Below, piece after piece: positions 35,321 through 47,700 of a stretch of DNA of 64,000 nucleotides; position 1 is the first letter of the stretch, and each line of letters starts with the position of its first letter. Where the stretch lies: positions 5,704,001-5,768,000 of the forward strand of contig OU612075.1 of assembly GCA_914767715.1 (NCBI GenBank), in the 5' to 3' direction. Below the pieces are notes generated by a model. The model was not told the DNA's origin, ran no database searches, and saw nothing but the letters and a program-made list of their open reading frames with translations. A program made the translations under genes and the position numbers. This DNA is from Membranipora membranacea (lineage: Eukaryota > Bryozoa > Gymnolaemata > Cheilostomatida > Membraniporidae).

Positions 35321-35589
35321 TATGTATCTGTAAAGTGTTATATCGATGAAGGAATCAATGAAAAGGTTTAGTTCATCAATAAAAGGTTTAGTTCATTGAA
35401 GGAATCGAGCAGTAATAAATAAACACTTTTACGAGTAACCTTTTAAGATTTTGAAGCAAAAGCTTATACCTCGAGCCGCTTTATTTGAAGAAAATCACTG
35501 AATGGTACTTAAAACTATAATGGGTAACTGATCACATGCATAAAGGCTATCACAGAACCTGAGTGAATAAGCGTCATGATGTATACTAG

Positions 35590-35844
35590 TAGGTAAATTC
35601 GCGCCCTAGGTATCTATATTAAATAATCATTACTCATAATCATTTTCATGGGGAAATCCAATTGAAAAGATTTTATGATTAGGTATACGGTTTTTCTATA
35701 TCAGCCAAATGAAACTTAGAATTACCTCCTCATTGGTAATAGGGAGACAACTTGATTTCAAGTTGGATTCAGTTGGATTTCCCCATGAAAATGATTATGA
35801 TTAATGATTATTTAATATAGATACCAAGGGCGCGAATTTACCTA
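35590..35844. repeat. MITE-like palindromic element
   Basis: Inverted arms of about 75 bp (TAGGTAAATTCGCGCCC...ATTTTCATGGGGAAATCCAA) flank about 100 bp. The first 17 bases and the arm centres are nearly perfect inverted matches. Downstream, 35870-35897 repeats the bases found at the end of the CBP tail at 13671-13698. Confidence 0.65.
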
Positions 35845-35897
35845 ACGGAGCAGGTCGCGAGTTTGCCTATTGTGCCCTTTATACTCAAGAAATTCTC

Positions 35898-37240
35898 AAG
35901 TTCAGTGTGTATACTATGTGATTTGTTTATGGTTTAAAGTCATGAGAAACAAATATTGGCTAATTTGGTATTTCCAATAAAATGTTTGATGCGGGACTTT
36001 TCCTCTTTCTAATTCCATACTCCGCTATGGTAATTACTATACTAAACATGAACATCATCATAGTGCAATCATATAATTTTCTTGATTGAACTATATATGT
36101 TATCCGACAAATTACCAACACAGCAAACAAAGTTCAATTTAAAACAAACTTAAAATATCAGAGAGAAAATTCTTTAAATAGAATAATTCAAAATTAGTTT
36201 TCGTCATTTTTCTGCTAACATTATTTTCTTGGCACAAATTGTGAATAAACATCAGTCCATATAAAGCGCATGAAGTCATGTTTGATCCAATTTGCCTGCA
36301 TTCCAGTTGCTCCACTTCCACTGGTCACACCGCAGCCTTATTGCCTATGGTGTGACCAATGGAGGGGGAGCAACTCTGAATTCAGGCTAATGGACCAAAC
36401 TTGGTCTAGTCAGGGAGTTGGGTCTAGTTTATACATGAGTATATAACAGAGCCAGAACATTGAATACCATGCCTTCAGCACTAATTAGAAGAGGTGTTTG
36501 ATAACGAAACCAGAGTAAATCATCCAATGTAAACTTCACTTTGTACATAGAGAATGAGGGTCTAGTGACATATAGAATACATATTACATTCATTCGTCAC
36601 TTGATGTGAATACCATAATGTGAGAGCAATAAGAGAATAACCATTGGTTTGAACTTTCACCTTTGACCTAATGACCTGTTTGTTCTGATTATGAGCCATG
36701 GCCAATGAGGATATTGTAGCGTAGTCCCAAGCAAGGGTGCAACAAGTTAATAGGGCACACGACTATTTTGAAATGTAGAAATTCATTAAAACGGTATTTT
36801 ATACATTACAGAGCAGTGGGCCTCAATGCAATAATGATTTTCATATCTTACATAGACCAGCTGCATAATTGTTATGTGTATTGTAAAAAAACACTCAATC
36901 AGTAGCGATCCGACAGATGAAGTAAATTTAATAAATATAAATGGAATAAGACGAATTGTCACCACAAGAAAAAATAAGGTCGTGGCAGGGGTCTTGCGTC
37001 TTTTTTGAGATGCTTATAACATGCATGAAAAAAAAAATGTTTACTATTTTACACAATTATGGCTGATTGCTTGAATCAGCAAGGCATAACAAATGCAAAA
37101 TATTATACGGAGGATTCACATATTATATTTACACTCCAGTCCCTTTTTTTTATCGCCGCATTGTCAACAGGTGGAGGTACTTTACAAGTTCTGGGCAGCC
37201 GACTATTTCAAGACTATTTCACAATAACTAGTTTTGTCCT
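35898..37240. other. Junction between the two large repeat copies, no gene
   Basis: I see no exon. In the second copy the NCBD exon of CBP would be expected here and is missing; the sequence becomes similar to copy A again at about 37240 (matching 14885). Confidence 0.5.
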
Positions 37241-37321
37241 GCATGTTTTGAACGTTTTCAATACAATAATATCATCATCCATTATTGAAAACGCAATAAA
37301 TAACCATTTTATTACTCTTAC

Positions 37322-38108
37322 CCATAGGTCTACTTTTGTTGTACATCGGTGGGGTTGGTTGAGGGCTGACCCACTGATCCTGTTGCGGGTGTCCGCCCAT
37401 ACTGTTGGGCATCATCATAGGTGGCTGCTGCCCGCCGTGACCAGGAGGCATACCCTGGTCTCTCATGCCACCCATGTAGCTTCATTCCTTTGGAATTTTA
37501 CCCCCAAATAGTGGCTACCCACTATAATTTACAACACAAGACTTATAGCGCTTCATTAACCATATCTGCGCGTTGGGCATGTTAGGTTCTAACCATTAAC
37601 ACACAAATATTTTATATTCATGGTATCGCACTAGCAGGAGTAAAAAGAAATATCACGTTGATAATTTCACTAATATTTATAGTTAGAAACTGTATCAAAT
37701 TGACATTCTGTGTGAATCTCACCTTCACATTCACACAATACTACTTTACAGCTTTACACAGATCATGGTTGTGTTGGTCAATTCTTACCTGATTAGGAGT
37801 TGACTGCATAGACATATTCTGATTAGGACCTTGATGCATCATACCAGCCGAGACTGCCGCAGGGTTCATACCTCTCTGCTGAGCCATAGCTGCGGGCTTG
37901 CCTCCCATACCACCAGGTCCTACAGGCTGTCCGGGGTGCTCCCCGGGTATCGGCTTGCCTCCGACTGAAGGGGGTCCCTGAGTAGCTTTGAGAGCCTGGT
38001 TGAGTGCGTGGTGTGCGGCGTGGACGGCTGCTGGTGGAGCGGCTGGCTGCATGGGTTTACCTCCACCGTGATTACTGCTGGCGGGGTACAGACTAGACAC
38101 TGGCTGGC
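37322..38108 (-). pseudogene. CBP/p300 3' exons, copy B, broken
   Basis: Exon 38108-37789 encodes a Pro/Gly/Gln-rich linker with PPAAVHAAHHALNQALKATQ (CBP/p300 region before the NCBD). Exon remnant 37454-37322 matches copy A 15120-14967. Relative to copy A, 89 bp are missing at the 5' side of the second exon, including the splice acceptor and first codons, with CAT at the join. The NCBD exon is absent. The phase-1 start of the linker exon cannot join the phase-0 donor at 38792. It is therefore not translatable as CBP. Confidence 0.75.
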
Positions 38109-38791
38109 CTGAAACATCCAGTACACAACACATTATAATCATGTGTGGAAATACCATGCATCCTTTTTTTTGCAACACCTGTCTGTGTTAGTGATAGAAA
38201 TACATATATAAATCATTACAAGGAAATGAATCACCTAAAAATAACACACCTCAAATACAACATCCCCATCACATATTTTCATTATTTTCATAACAAACAT
38301 GTTTACTAGAGCAGCAAAAATGTATCACTCAGTTGATGTTCTGAACCAATTTTTTTCATTGTTTTACAATTATTTAGGGAGAGATGGAACAGGAAAACAT
38401 CACTGACTGCTTATGGTGTTAGCAAGGACTAAAATATCTTTTTGACATTTGTCTGGTTGACATTTGTGGCCACAAAACTCTTGTGCCAAGGTACCATGTA
38501 CAGATGAACTACATCCTGGTTGGAAAAAATAGTCGTTCAGTAAAGCGCCAAAGAAATGAAATGAAATTTTAATTAGTCTCATAATCGCTCCCTGTCAATT
38601 ATGCGCAAAAGTTATTCTTTCCATATTCAATTTCTTCCCAGTTTCATGTTGCTAGTATAGAGCTGGAGTTAGCTAGGGGAAAAGAGCCTTCTAGCTCACC
38701 CATAAGCTAGTCTACTCAACATCAATTGGTAACTTGTTGAAGGCAAGTTCTAGTTTTCACACCGTGTTGACAAGGACTCGATTGAGCTTAC

Positions 38792-39529
38792 CCTGCAACT
38801 ATTCGTGTGATGAACAACCTTCTTCATCTTTTGACAGCTGGATTGTCGACAGTTGGCATCGCGACACTGACAGGCATGTACAAGTGACTGTATACATCTC
38901 TGTATGCTGATTTTGCGAGATTCGGCCGGTGAGCACATTGCCGCTGAATCCTGATTGCCGTCCCCGTCCAACAAGCCGAGCTTCTCCATCGGATGCTGAT
39001 GCTTCTCCTTTTTGTAACACTGAACACAAAGGTCAAAGTCCTGAAAAACAAGACCAAAAACATTGTTGAAAAATATGCAAGGAAATGGTGGATCAAGTTT
39101 GAAAGAAGTAGTGATTCAATTATTCCATCATGTTGTTCCATTGGCAAAATTATTACCATCTAACTTTCTATATTTAGGAATACAACTGCGTACAATGGGG
39201 CATACAGTTATGAATGAGCATATAGTATGCTCAAAGCTAACTAGGTATAAAATCAAGACATAGGTCATAGATAGTCCATGCCTTTCAAATTATTCAACAA
39301 TAGAAATCTGTTGTACTAGACACTGATTGCTTGGTAGTATGCTAGTCAAATTAAAAAAATGTTTTATCACCTGACAGTCACAAACACAACCCTCAAGATC
39401 TAGATACCACTCTGCCTCTACCGGCACTGGTATAGAATCAGGCAGAGTCTGAGCCGACATCATGATCGGCGCAATGCTAGCAGAAGGTCTCGGTATAGGA
39501 TACAGCACCGACCAAATACCAGAATCCAT
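38792..39529 (-). pseudogene. CBP/p300 ZZ-TAZ2 fragment with its own ATG
   Basis: Exons 39529-39371 and 39040-38792 join at phase 0. The second encodes the end of a ZZ zinc finger (DFDLCVQCYKKEKHQHPMEK) and the N-terminal half of TAZ2 (ISIQRCIQSLVHACQC, KMKKVVHHTNSC). The first ends CVCDCQ, which supplies Cys residues for the ZZ finger, and opens with an ATG in AACAACAAATATGG. The exon for the second half of TAZ2 is missing: similarity to the intact TAZ2 gene stops at about 38685, so two zinc sites are incomplete. The first 40 residues (MDSGIWSVLYPIPRPSAS...) are not recognised. It could be a broken stand-alone ZZ-TAZ2 gene or a leftover of full CBP. Confidence 0.6.
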
Positions 39530-40250
39530 ATTTGTTGTTGTATAGTTTAAAATTTAATCGCCAGATGTTAAAAACACAACCTAACTCTCCACTATCCAAA
39601 TGACGAATGACATACAGCACTTGTTTTTCAGGATTGGCTACAGGGAATCTGTCATCACTGTTGTCTTGTACGGGATGCATGTATTTCCCCAAAACAATTG
39701 CGAGGTAAAAACTTGTGCCACCGATATTAATATAAGCAACAGGAAGCTACCTTTCAATCATACATAGTAGCGTATGATCAAGCACGTTGCAAACCATGTC
39801 ACCATGTTGCAAAATAAAATCACATTTTATTGGCTACCTGCATGAGGAACAATCTGAACCAATCAAAAGTGATTTCTCATCAATGCAACCAAACCAAAGT
39901 GATTTTTCATCAATGCAGAGACTAGGTGGCTGCCCTAGATTATTTAGTATGCAGAAAAACAACCAATCCCACAGTTCACTGAACCTAAATATCAATGTTT
40001 AATCCAGACCAGGTACTGAGGGGAAAGTATCCCAGTACAATTATAACGTAGTAGTAGGCAACAAAGAAAATTAATTGTAGAACTATTGCAACGGAACCAA
40101 TACTACAACAAATCTAATTGGTTATTTTTAGTTACACCTGTACTTACAGTGATGAGTTTCTGATGGGAATAATATATTTATTGATCAAAGATTTTTGTAA
40201 TACAAATATATGGCATCCTGTCAGTCAAATTTTGAGCGAAGATTGCTATT
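39530..40250. other. Unassigned stretch upstream of the ZZ-TAZ2 fragment
   Basis: A minus-strand open stretch at 39575-39692 (MGKYMHPVQDNSDDRFPVANPEKQ..., then VLYVIRHLDSGEL) looks exon-like but I cannot assign it. It could be the edge of a CBP HAT region. The rest shows nothing. Confidence 0.3.
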
Positions 40251-40259
40251 TTTTTCATC

Positions 40260-41124
40260 AGCATGCAAGGTTTATTTATATCGTTTAATTTATCAAGAAG
40301 ATATGTAGAATTATCAGTATGCAAATTTAAAATCGATTACTAAAGAAAACTCCAGTACTCAAAAGCTTTGGTTGTTGGTATTAACTATCACCACAGGGGA
40401 TCGATTTACCCCCCCCCCTCCTTAACCTCCAACAATAAAGCGCATGATCATGGTCAAAGTGAGCCATAATTTCTTCACTGATATTATCACAAAATGGTGC
40501 AATACATTAGCAGCCTCAATGTGTATAGCATTATCTGTTTTTGTGAGCAAACTTATTTATTTGAGTTATCTGATGCTTTGAAATTTTCGGGCTTTATGGA
40601 TTTGCATCATGGTCTAAATGTTTGGTCAAAGATTTTTTTAACATAAAAAAATGTGTTGCAAATTAAAGTCCATCCTATGATCGACACGAAATTCGAAATG
40701 TTGTTATTTCGTACTGAATAAATATTTGCGATTTGATATGATGGCGCATAATGTCAAAAAATGTCCTTCAAGATAACCACTTTATTGAATAAAAATTAAG
40801 TATCGGTAAGAGATTAATGGACAATCTAAGATTTAATTACCACAGTTCGACTTTTTGAGGAGTTCTGTTGGCTTATCAGTATGGATCTTGCCACTGGTCT
40901 TTTGATTTATTCCATATATCATAGTTATATTCTTCCCGGTTTAAATTGACTTCCTGTGGAGAAAATTAGGGGTCGTCGTGGTCACCGGTGGAACTTACAT
41001 TTTAAAATTCGTGAATATTCCGGAACAGGCAACTGACCCGCGATAGCTCAGTTGGTAGAGCGGAGGACTGTAATGGTATATTGGAGACATCCTTAGGTCA
41101 CTGGTTCAAATCCGGTTCGCGGGA
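40260..41124. repeat. tRNA-bounded spacer unit, copy B
   Basis: It matches 17820-18540 and then continues into a plus-strand tRNA-Tyr at its right end. The blocks GGAGTTCTGTTGGCTTATCAG and TTAAATTGACTTCCTGTGGAG are shared with units 1 and 2. No minus tRNA is seen at its left end. Confidence 0.65.
41037..41124 (+). tRNA. tRNA-Tyr (anticodon GTA) with 15-nt intron, copy B
   Basis: The mature part is identical to the gene at 17448-17535, including the perfect acceptor stem, GTA anticodon and T-arm. The intron differs (TGGTATATTGGAGAC), which supports selection on the mature part only. A TTTT terminator follows. Confidence 0.92.
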
Positions 41125-41603
41125 TCACACTTTTACCAATCTATACTCATCAACTATGCGAACTCAATTTGACAGCGTTGGTCATGCTGCTTTTTAGAAA
41201 TAAGTCATGAGTGATAATGGCGGCTTGCTTAACAGTTACTTTTATTAATCATTTGGGCAATTTCTCATGGCTTGATTACCTGACTCTTATTCTTTAGTGC
41301 CCTTGCTAAAGCATAATCAGTAGCAGGTAATATTTTGGGAGCTATGTGTACATTGATGTTGAAAACACAACTCCTAATATCTTTTCGAAAATGTTTATAT
41401 ATTTTTATTTAGCCGATGTGAAATGTTGGGATTAAAACTCAACATATTGATTGAGAATTATTGAAATATGAAGCGCTGGATAAGAGACTACCTGTGCAAC
41501 TTTTAAAAAAATTCTAATATGATATTGAAAGTAAGAAACATGTCCTCTTGTTATCTAGCGATGCAGTTTACTCAGTATCTTCGGCATCCAGCCATAATTT
41601 CGG

Positions 41604-43353
41604 CAGGAAATGAGCAAAATAACACCGGTATTTATCAGTCCGATATCATCGACATGGACGGTGATATATTAGATGTAGATTCTGATTATGACTCAAGTGA
41701 CTCAGAAATATTTCCTCTAAACTATAAAGAGTTGACCGGTAAGCGAAAGCACACATTGGTCAGGCACAATCTTAAAGCGATTAATGGCAGGGTTAAAGTG
41801 TCTGGGAGTAAAGTGTCAGACATGCCAAAAATAGTAATAAACTCTGCTGTCAGCGTATCAAACGAACAGAAATCTCATACCAACTCACCAAATAATACAT
41901 CTGCGGAATCACAATCATATGTGTGCCAAGGTGGGAAACTTGCCAAGACGACGCCAGTAAAGAGTAGTGAAGTGTTGGATGACCTCATCGCAGTGTGGGA
42001 CAATGCTACAAAATCGTCAGCAGCAAGCACACCTCATAATGTAGTTAAATCAGAAAACTCGGAGGCAGATAATAAAGATGTCTGCAAACAAGATGATGAT
42101 GAGGACAGTATTTCATTTTTCCATGCTGTTCAACAAGAAGAGAGACTCCACCAGGACTCGACTGACTCTCAGGACAATTGGCTCTTAGGATACACAAAGG
42201 TGTACGATGTTGATAAAGCAGATGATCCAACCACGAGTTTCAAGGGTGTGCTTGATAAAGGAAATCAGTCCCTTTCAATCTCTCAGAACACTAACCGCAT
42301 AAAGCGTAAATCCGATTCACTCGATGATGAGCAAATCTGCCAAACTACAAATGGAAAGAGGCCACGCTACCATCAGCCCAATAGCAGTCAGACAGTCTCC
42401 CATCTCCGCCATCCAGATGCTAGCGAGTTGAAAGCGATGGGTTTAGATTGTAGCTACACATTAACCCATGCCGATCTGTCTCCGTCGTCTACGCCTGCGG
42501 CAGCGTCATCGGTGGGCATGAAACCTCCCGAGTCGCCAGAATACAATGATGATGATGGTATATGTGTTGTTTGGCAGTCCCAAACGCCAGGTATTTAACA
42601 TTTAAAGATAAGGTAAGTTTATTTTTAAACCTTCTACAGAACGAAATTTGAGAAATCGTTGAAATTGAGTAGTTTGTAGAAAAAACCTTGAAAAAAAATG
42701 CTCGGCAATAATGAGCTAACTTTATCTATACTGTTGGCAATGTCTGCAGAATGCAATGTAGATATAAAATAATCTAACAATAAAATACAGAAAGATATAG
42801 AAATAAATGATGAAATACCTATTGAGAAGAAAATTGGGTTATATAAGGGGAAGAATGGAACATGGTCCACAGTAAATGAGTTATAAAAAGATGATTTGAT
42901 TTCATTCTCACCCTGTGTATGTATTTAAAATGACTCATCACTGTACTTACTCTTTATTATATCACTTTCTCAAGTTCATGAAGTATGCTTGTCAGACACT
43001 CTCTATATAGTCTACCATTCTTAATTGTATAACGGTGAATTTTGATTGAATGACTGGTAAATGGTGAATTTGAAAATATGTGAGAGCAATGCCATGTGTA
43101 CTCCATGTAACGGGAACTTCTCTCGCTCTCATTGCTTCATTAATTTTAAGTTCTAGTTGCCCACACGGAATCATTTACTATACTGTTGCTGCATCATTCT
43201 CAATTTGAATTTTTCTTTTTTTCTGCAGTGCCCAAGAAGATAGGCAGTATATCCAATGGCATGATCTCAGCACATAAAAAGAGTTTGGCAAAGAAAATTA
43301 GCAGCCAGAAGAGTAACATCAAATCAATAACCGACTTCTTCAAGGTGAAATAG
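41604..43353 (+). pseudogene. Pol eta-like tail, copy B, 5' truncated
   Basis: It matches copy A from residue SAGNEQ onward: 41604-42590, then exon 43229-43353, in phase, ending in the same SITDFFKVK. A deletion equal to about 18725-20287 of copy A removed the little-finger exon, the FF motif and all four WF/DPF modules. The join reads CCATAATTT then CGGCAGG, with at most one or two bases of homology. The remaining frame stays open for over 320 codons with many substitutions and a short in-frame insertion (ILDVD), so it decays slowly or is still expressed from a nearby ATG at 41519 or 41540. Confidence 0.65.
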
Positions 43354-44794
43354 TTGACTACCGGGCAACTTGACAGATTTGACTTTTTTCTAACACTATT
43401 ATCACAGTAATGAAGACAATCTCAACTCCTGCAGCGCCTTACCCAGTTTTTTGAACTGAGTCAGTTTGCAACCCTGAACTGCCTAACGTATAACATCAAA
43501 AGCCTGACTTCGCTATATGGACCATAAGGCCTTTTCTTCTAATGAATGACATTCACCATATGGATCATAAGGCCTCTACTTCTAATGATGTCTTAGATTT
43601 CACACATATATTCTCATATATATTTTGCAATCTCACACTACCATTTTTACCTCATTATTTTTGTACATATCTTCAAAGATGTTATTTCTTAATTCATCGC
43701 TATTTTTTTGTAAAATTTGTTGAATTATATATCATAACAATTCTCAGTGATCATAATGAACGATGATGATAGAAGTCTTGTCTGGCCATGAGTTAAGAGG
43801 AGGCAGAGAGAAAGACTACCTCTGTGTATAATTTTAACCTTGTTACATTGCTACCACACTAGCACCGAGACTACGCTTTTATCATGGGTATCTCTGATCG
43901 TTAGAGTCAATTTAGACCGAGTACCTGCTTTATACCCGCCCCTTATTAGTGAAATAGTCACATCAAATTCTTTGTGACTGTACTCATGCTATGTGGATTA
44001 ATTCACTTTTGTCAGGATGGATATGCCCAAAGATACAAAAGGATAGACCATATTGCAAATCTTATCTCATTGCTTGCAATCTAGAAATCAGTTAAACAAT
44101 CAGTTATATACATAATATTTTCAATGATTCATCTGTTGTCTGCAGATACATGAAGACATATTTATGTAAATATCATTGTAATAGCCTGCATCTGAATACA
44201 TAAAATTACCAGGAAGGGTGGGTACACCACCCTTCCTTGTCGCATCTGACCAAAGTTAACTTGTTACATGAATGGGAGTTATCTATCCACACATGAAGAG
44301 AGCACGATTCATCTCTGTGCGGTGAGGCTGGGTAATAAGAGCAGCCTTTGATACATGTGTACAGTGGTGTTGTGTCAGTAGAATGAAATATTTGTGTGGT
44401 GATTTTAACAAACTCAGGATTCACCATGAAGCCAAGCTACCCATTGATAATTCTGCATAACTATGTGGTCTCAATCAAAGTTCTCATTGATTGTCATTAG
44501 TAGCGAGTGATGACTAAAGATAGAAATACTAAAATAGAAGTAGTAAACCAATATGCTAAGGCATATAATCTGTCTGATATCTCAATAATAACGTGATCCA
44601 ATACATATAAATATAAATAATCAGGAGTCTTTAATGATATCGAGTCTCGCTGGCGTCAGAACTCCAGATTCGATGGATGCTGGTAGTATATATCGCACAT
44701 ACAATTCCGATAAGATGATAACTCTGATTATTGTCGGCTCAGCAGTATCCATTGCAAACTGTGTTTATTGTCTGCAGCATTCTTTTGTTTCCTC
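43354..44794. other. Intergenic, duplicate of 22038-23648
   Basis: No exon is seen. Compared with copy A it lacks about 150 bp (23250-23410 in A) and has many small changes. AATAAA for TRIM copy B lies at 44764-44769 (minus). Confidence 0.5.
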
Positions 44795-47700
44795 CTATTT
44801 AATTTTGAAGAGCATTACACCTGTATCTCTACAAGCTAACACCATATTCCCATTTCTAACAGCGATGTCAAGGATCCAGGCTTCATTATCAACAGACTCC
44901 TTTATCTTCTCATGTGTCAGCTCACCTATCTTCTTACCTGTAAATTAATAACAAAAGTTTATGGATAGCCATTCTGAAAAAATGAGAATTGCTGTTCACG
45001 ATTCTACGTGGGAGTTTGAAGTATTCAAACCCACTCAGCACAAATAATGTTCGCATAGAATATAAAATGAATCATATCAAAGAACTATAGCTGGCTTACA
45101 TGCCACAAAATTATAATGAGTATTCAAATCCACTTTAGCTAATTTACTGTAATAACTAGAAGCCCTTGCACCACTCACCTTCTGGTGAGATGATGTAGAT
45201 TTGTTGCGAGTCAGTGCTTGCTACATATATGAAGCCAGACTCATCTCTGTCTATTCCCGTAGCATCTGGCAGGTCTGGACACACCCACATCCGGACTGGT
45301 GATGGTGATAGAGCATACTTATACAGCTTGCCTTCCTGGAGATCTGTTACAAGTACAGCATCAGAGGTGAGGTGAACTCCATACGGTGACTTTAAATCTG
45401 TCAGTGGGATGGTGAACTGGTGTGTATCATTAGTGGAGGAGAAGACCATCAGTGTTTTATTGACATAGTCAATACTCGCTATGTAGTCCTTGTTTGCTGA
45501 CAGGTGTGTGATTTGTAACGCATTGTCCGTTTCTTCACTGTGTAGGACTGTTTGTGTCGGATTATCAACCGTTCCCAGAGAGGTGACATACTTTTCTCCA
45601 CTTGATGATGAGGCTTGGCTATACAGCTTTTCACCGACTGCTACTGATGAATGCACCGATCTCACATCAGGAAAGCTCAATGTCCTATCTAGTTTTAAGT
45701 CACCAGCTTGTCGTATTTCTACTTGTCCATTCATAGCACACAGTATGCTGTCATCATCAGTCCAGCTAACTCCATAACACAACTCAGCAGTTTCCTCTGT
45801 CTTCACATGCTCTATTGCGATGGGTGGAAATTCTAGGTTTGCGTTGACATTCAATGTGTGGATACCTGTAGGTAAAAGTATGATTTGAAAAAATATGTGC
45901 AACAACAATAATGATAAAGATATATACTATATACTCTGTTTTGGACACCGCATCATTAAAGTAAAATATAACAATTTGGAAAATTTGGAAATCTCAAAAA
46001 CTCTCTTGGGGTTTTAAAGGGAAACATTATGTAGAGTGAGAGTTTGTCGTTAACGCTGGCATCTCACTTTTGGGATTTATACTTTTTTATTTAACAGACA
46101 TGACTTTTCCATAATGTACCAGAGAGATTAAAACAAAGGTGAATTAAGTCCTCAATTACTGACCTGTATGTAGGTAAGGTGTCTTCAAGATTATCACTTT
46201 TTCATAATCTTTGCTGCTGTTTGTCTGTTCAAGTTTTCTGGACACCTCATCAAACTCCTCCAGTAACTGTCTGTCTGCTCGTCTGTCTGCCAGGTGAGTA
46301 CCATAGATATACAAGTCATCAAGGACGGTGGTGTTTAGTATAATCTCATCAGAAAACTGTTCTACTTCAACAGTAGATCTGTCAATATGCTCCCAGAATT
46401 CTCTCTTCAACTCTTCTGACTCATGTCTGATTTGCCGAATCTATGAAATGTAATAGTTTGTAGGGCTTACGAAACTGAATCTGGATGTACAACACATTTA
46501 ACAATTATGAGCACTCAAATCAGTCAGGGGAAGTTACCAGCATCAAAATGGCAAAACAGCCAACTATAAATATCTGCCTTGGTGACATGGAAACCACCTA
46601 GTATTATGTCTGTTTTTCCATTTGAACATCATGACAGGTATTCATCCCGCTGAATATCCATGTTTAGAGTGAAAGGTGAATATTTTATATGTTATTAGAG
46701 GTACAATCGAATAGGATACACTCAACGAAATTGCTCAACAGTCGAGCATGCAAGCTTTGTTCGCCCTCACCTTCCCCCCCCCCCCCCCCCACCGAACAAA
46801 GCTTGTCAAGACAGGCTAAAGGAAAATATGCTTATGGCAAATACAAAGGCACATTACCAGATCATCAGCCATTATGTCTATAGTGTGATTGATTGAGTCC
46901 ACATGATCTTCTAGATCACTGAGACGTTTCCATGTGGATTTTACTGAACTTCTACATCTCTTAATCTTATCATGGATACCCTGTGATAAGATCCTCAGTC
47001 TGTCTCTCAAGTCATCAGTAAACTTCCTCAGTGGAATTATCTCATGATGTCCACCTACATTAATAGTTTCAGGTTTATAGTGGATTATCAAATATTCATC
47101 CACAACCTAATCTCATGCATCCCATATGAATTTACCTGCACCCTGTTTAACAGGCACCTCTTGGTGGTTTTGGTTTTTGGTTTAGTTTAATTCGATGTCA
47201 CATATATACATGTACATACATAATATAGTGAAATGATATGTGGATTGTCCGCTGATGACAAAAACTAAAAGGTTCAAATCATAAAAAGTAATTGAAAATA
47301 AAAAATAGCACAGATACAAACTAAATTAGAAGATTGTATTAGCGTTTACTGGAATTATTGCAGACATTTATATGAGTGAGTGATCAAACTGTGATTTGGG
47401 AGTTGGGTGTTCCTACAAAGATGAAACATTTCTGGGTTTCCCCATAAAGCAGCCAACACAGTGAGAGAAATGATGAATAAACTAGTTATGTTTGAGAGCA
47501 ATCTGTATTCTGCATATTTAATTGCAGGTTAACGGATGCAAGACCTAATGAGAACAATCCCTTGTGTTTGGTTAAGAAATTGTCCGAGGAAACAGATATC
47601 GACTTTACCTCTACTGGCTTGAGCTTGATTTGGAGTTTTGTCAGTTGTATCAGAGAAGTTGTGTCCACATTCAAAGCAAAACTTAGCTTGTGCTCCTTGT

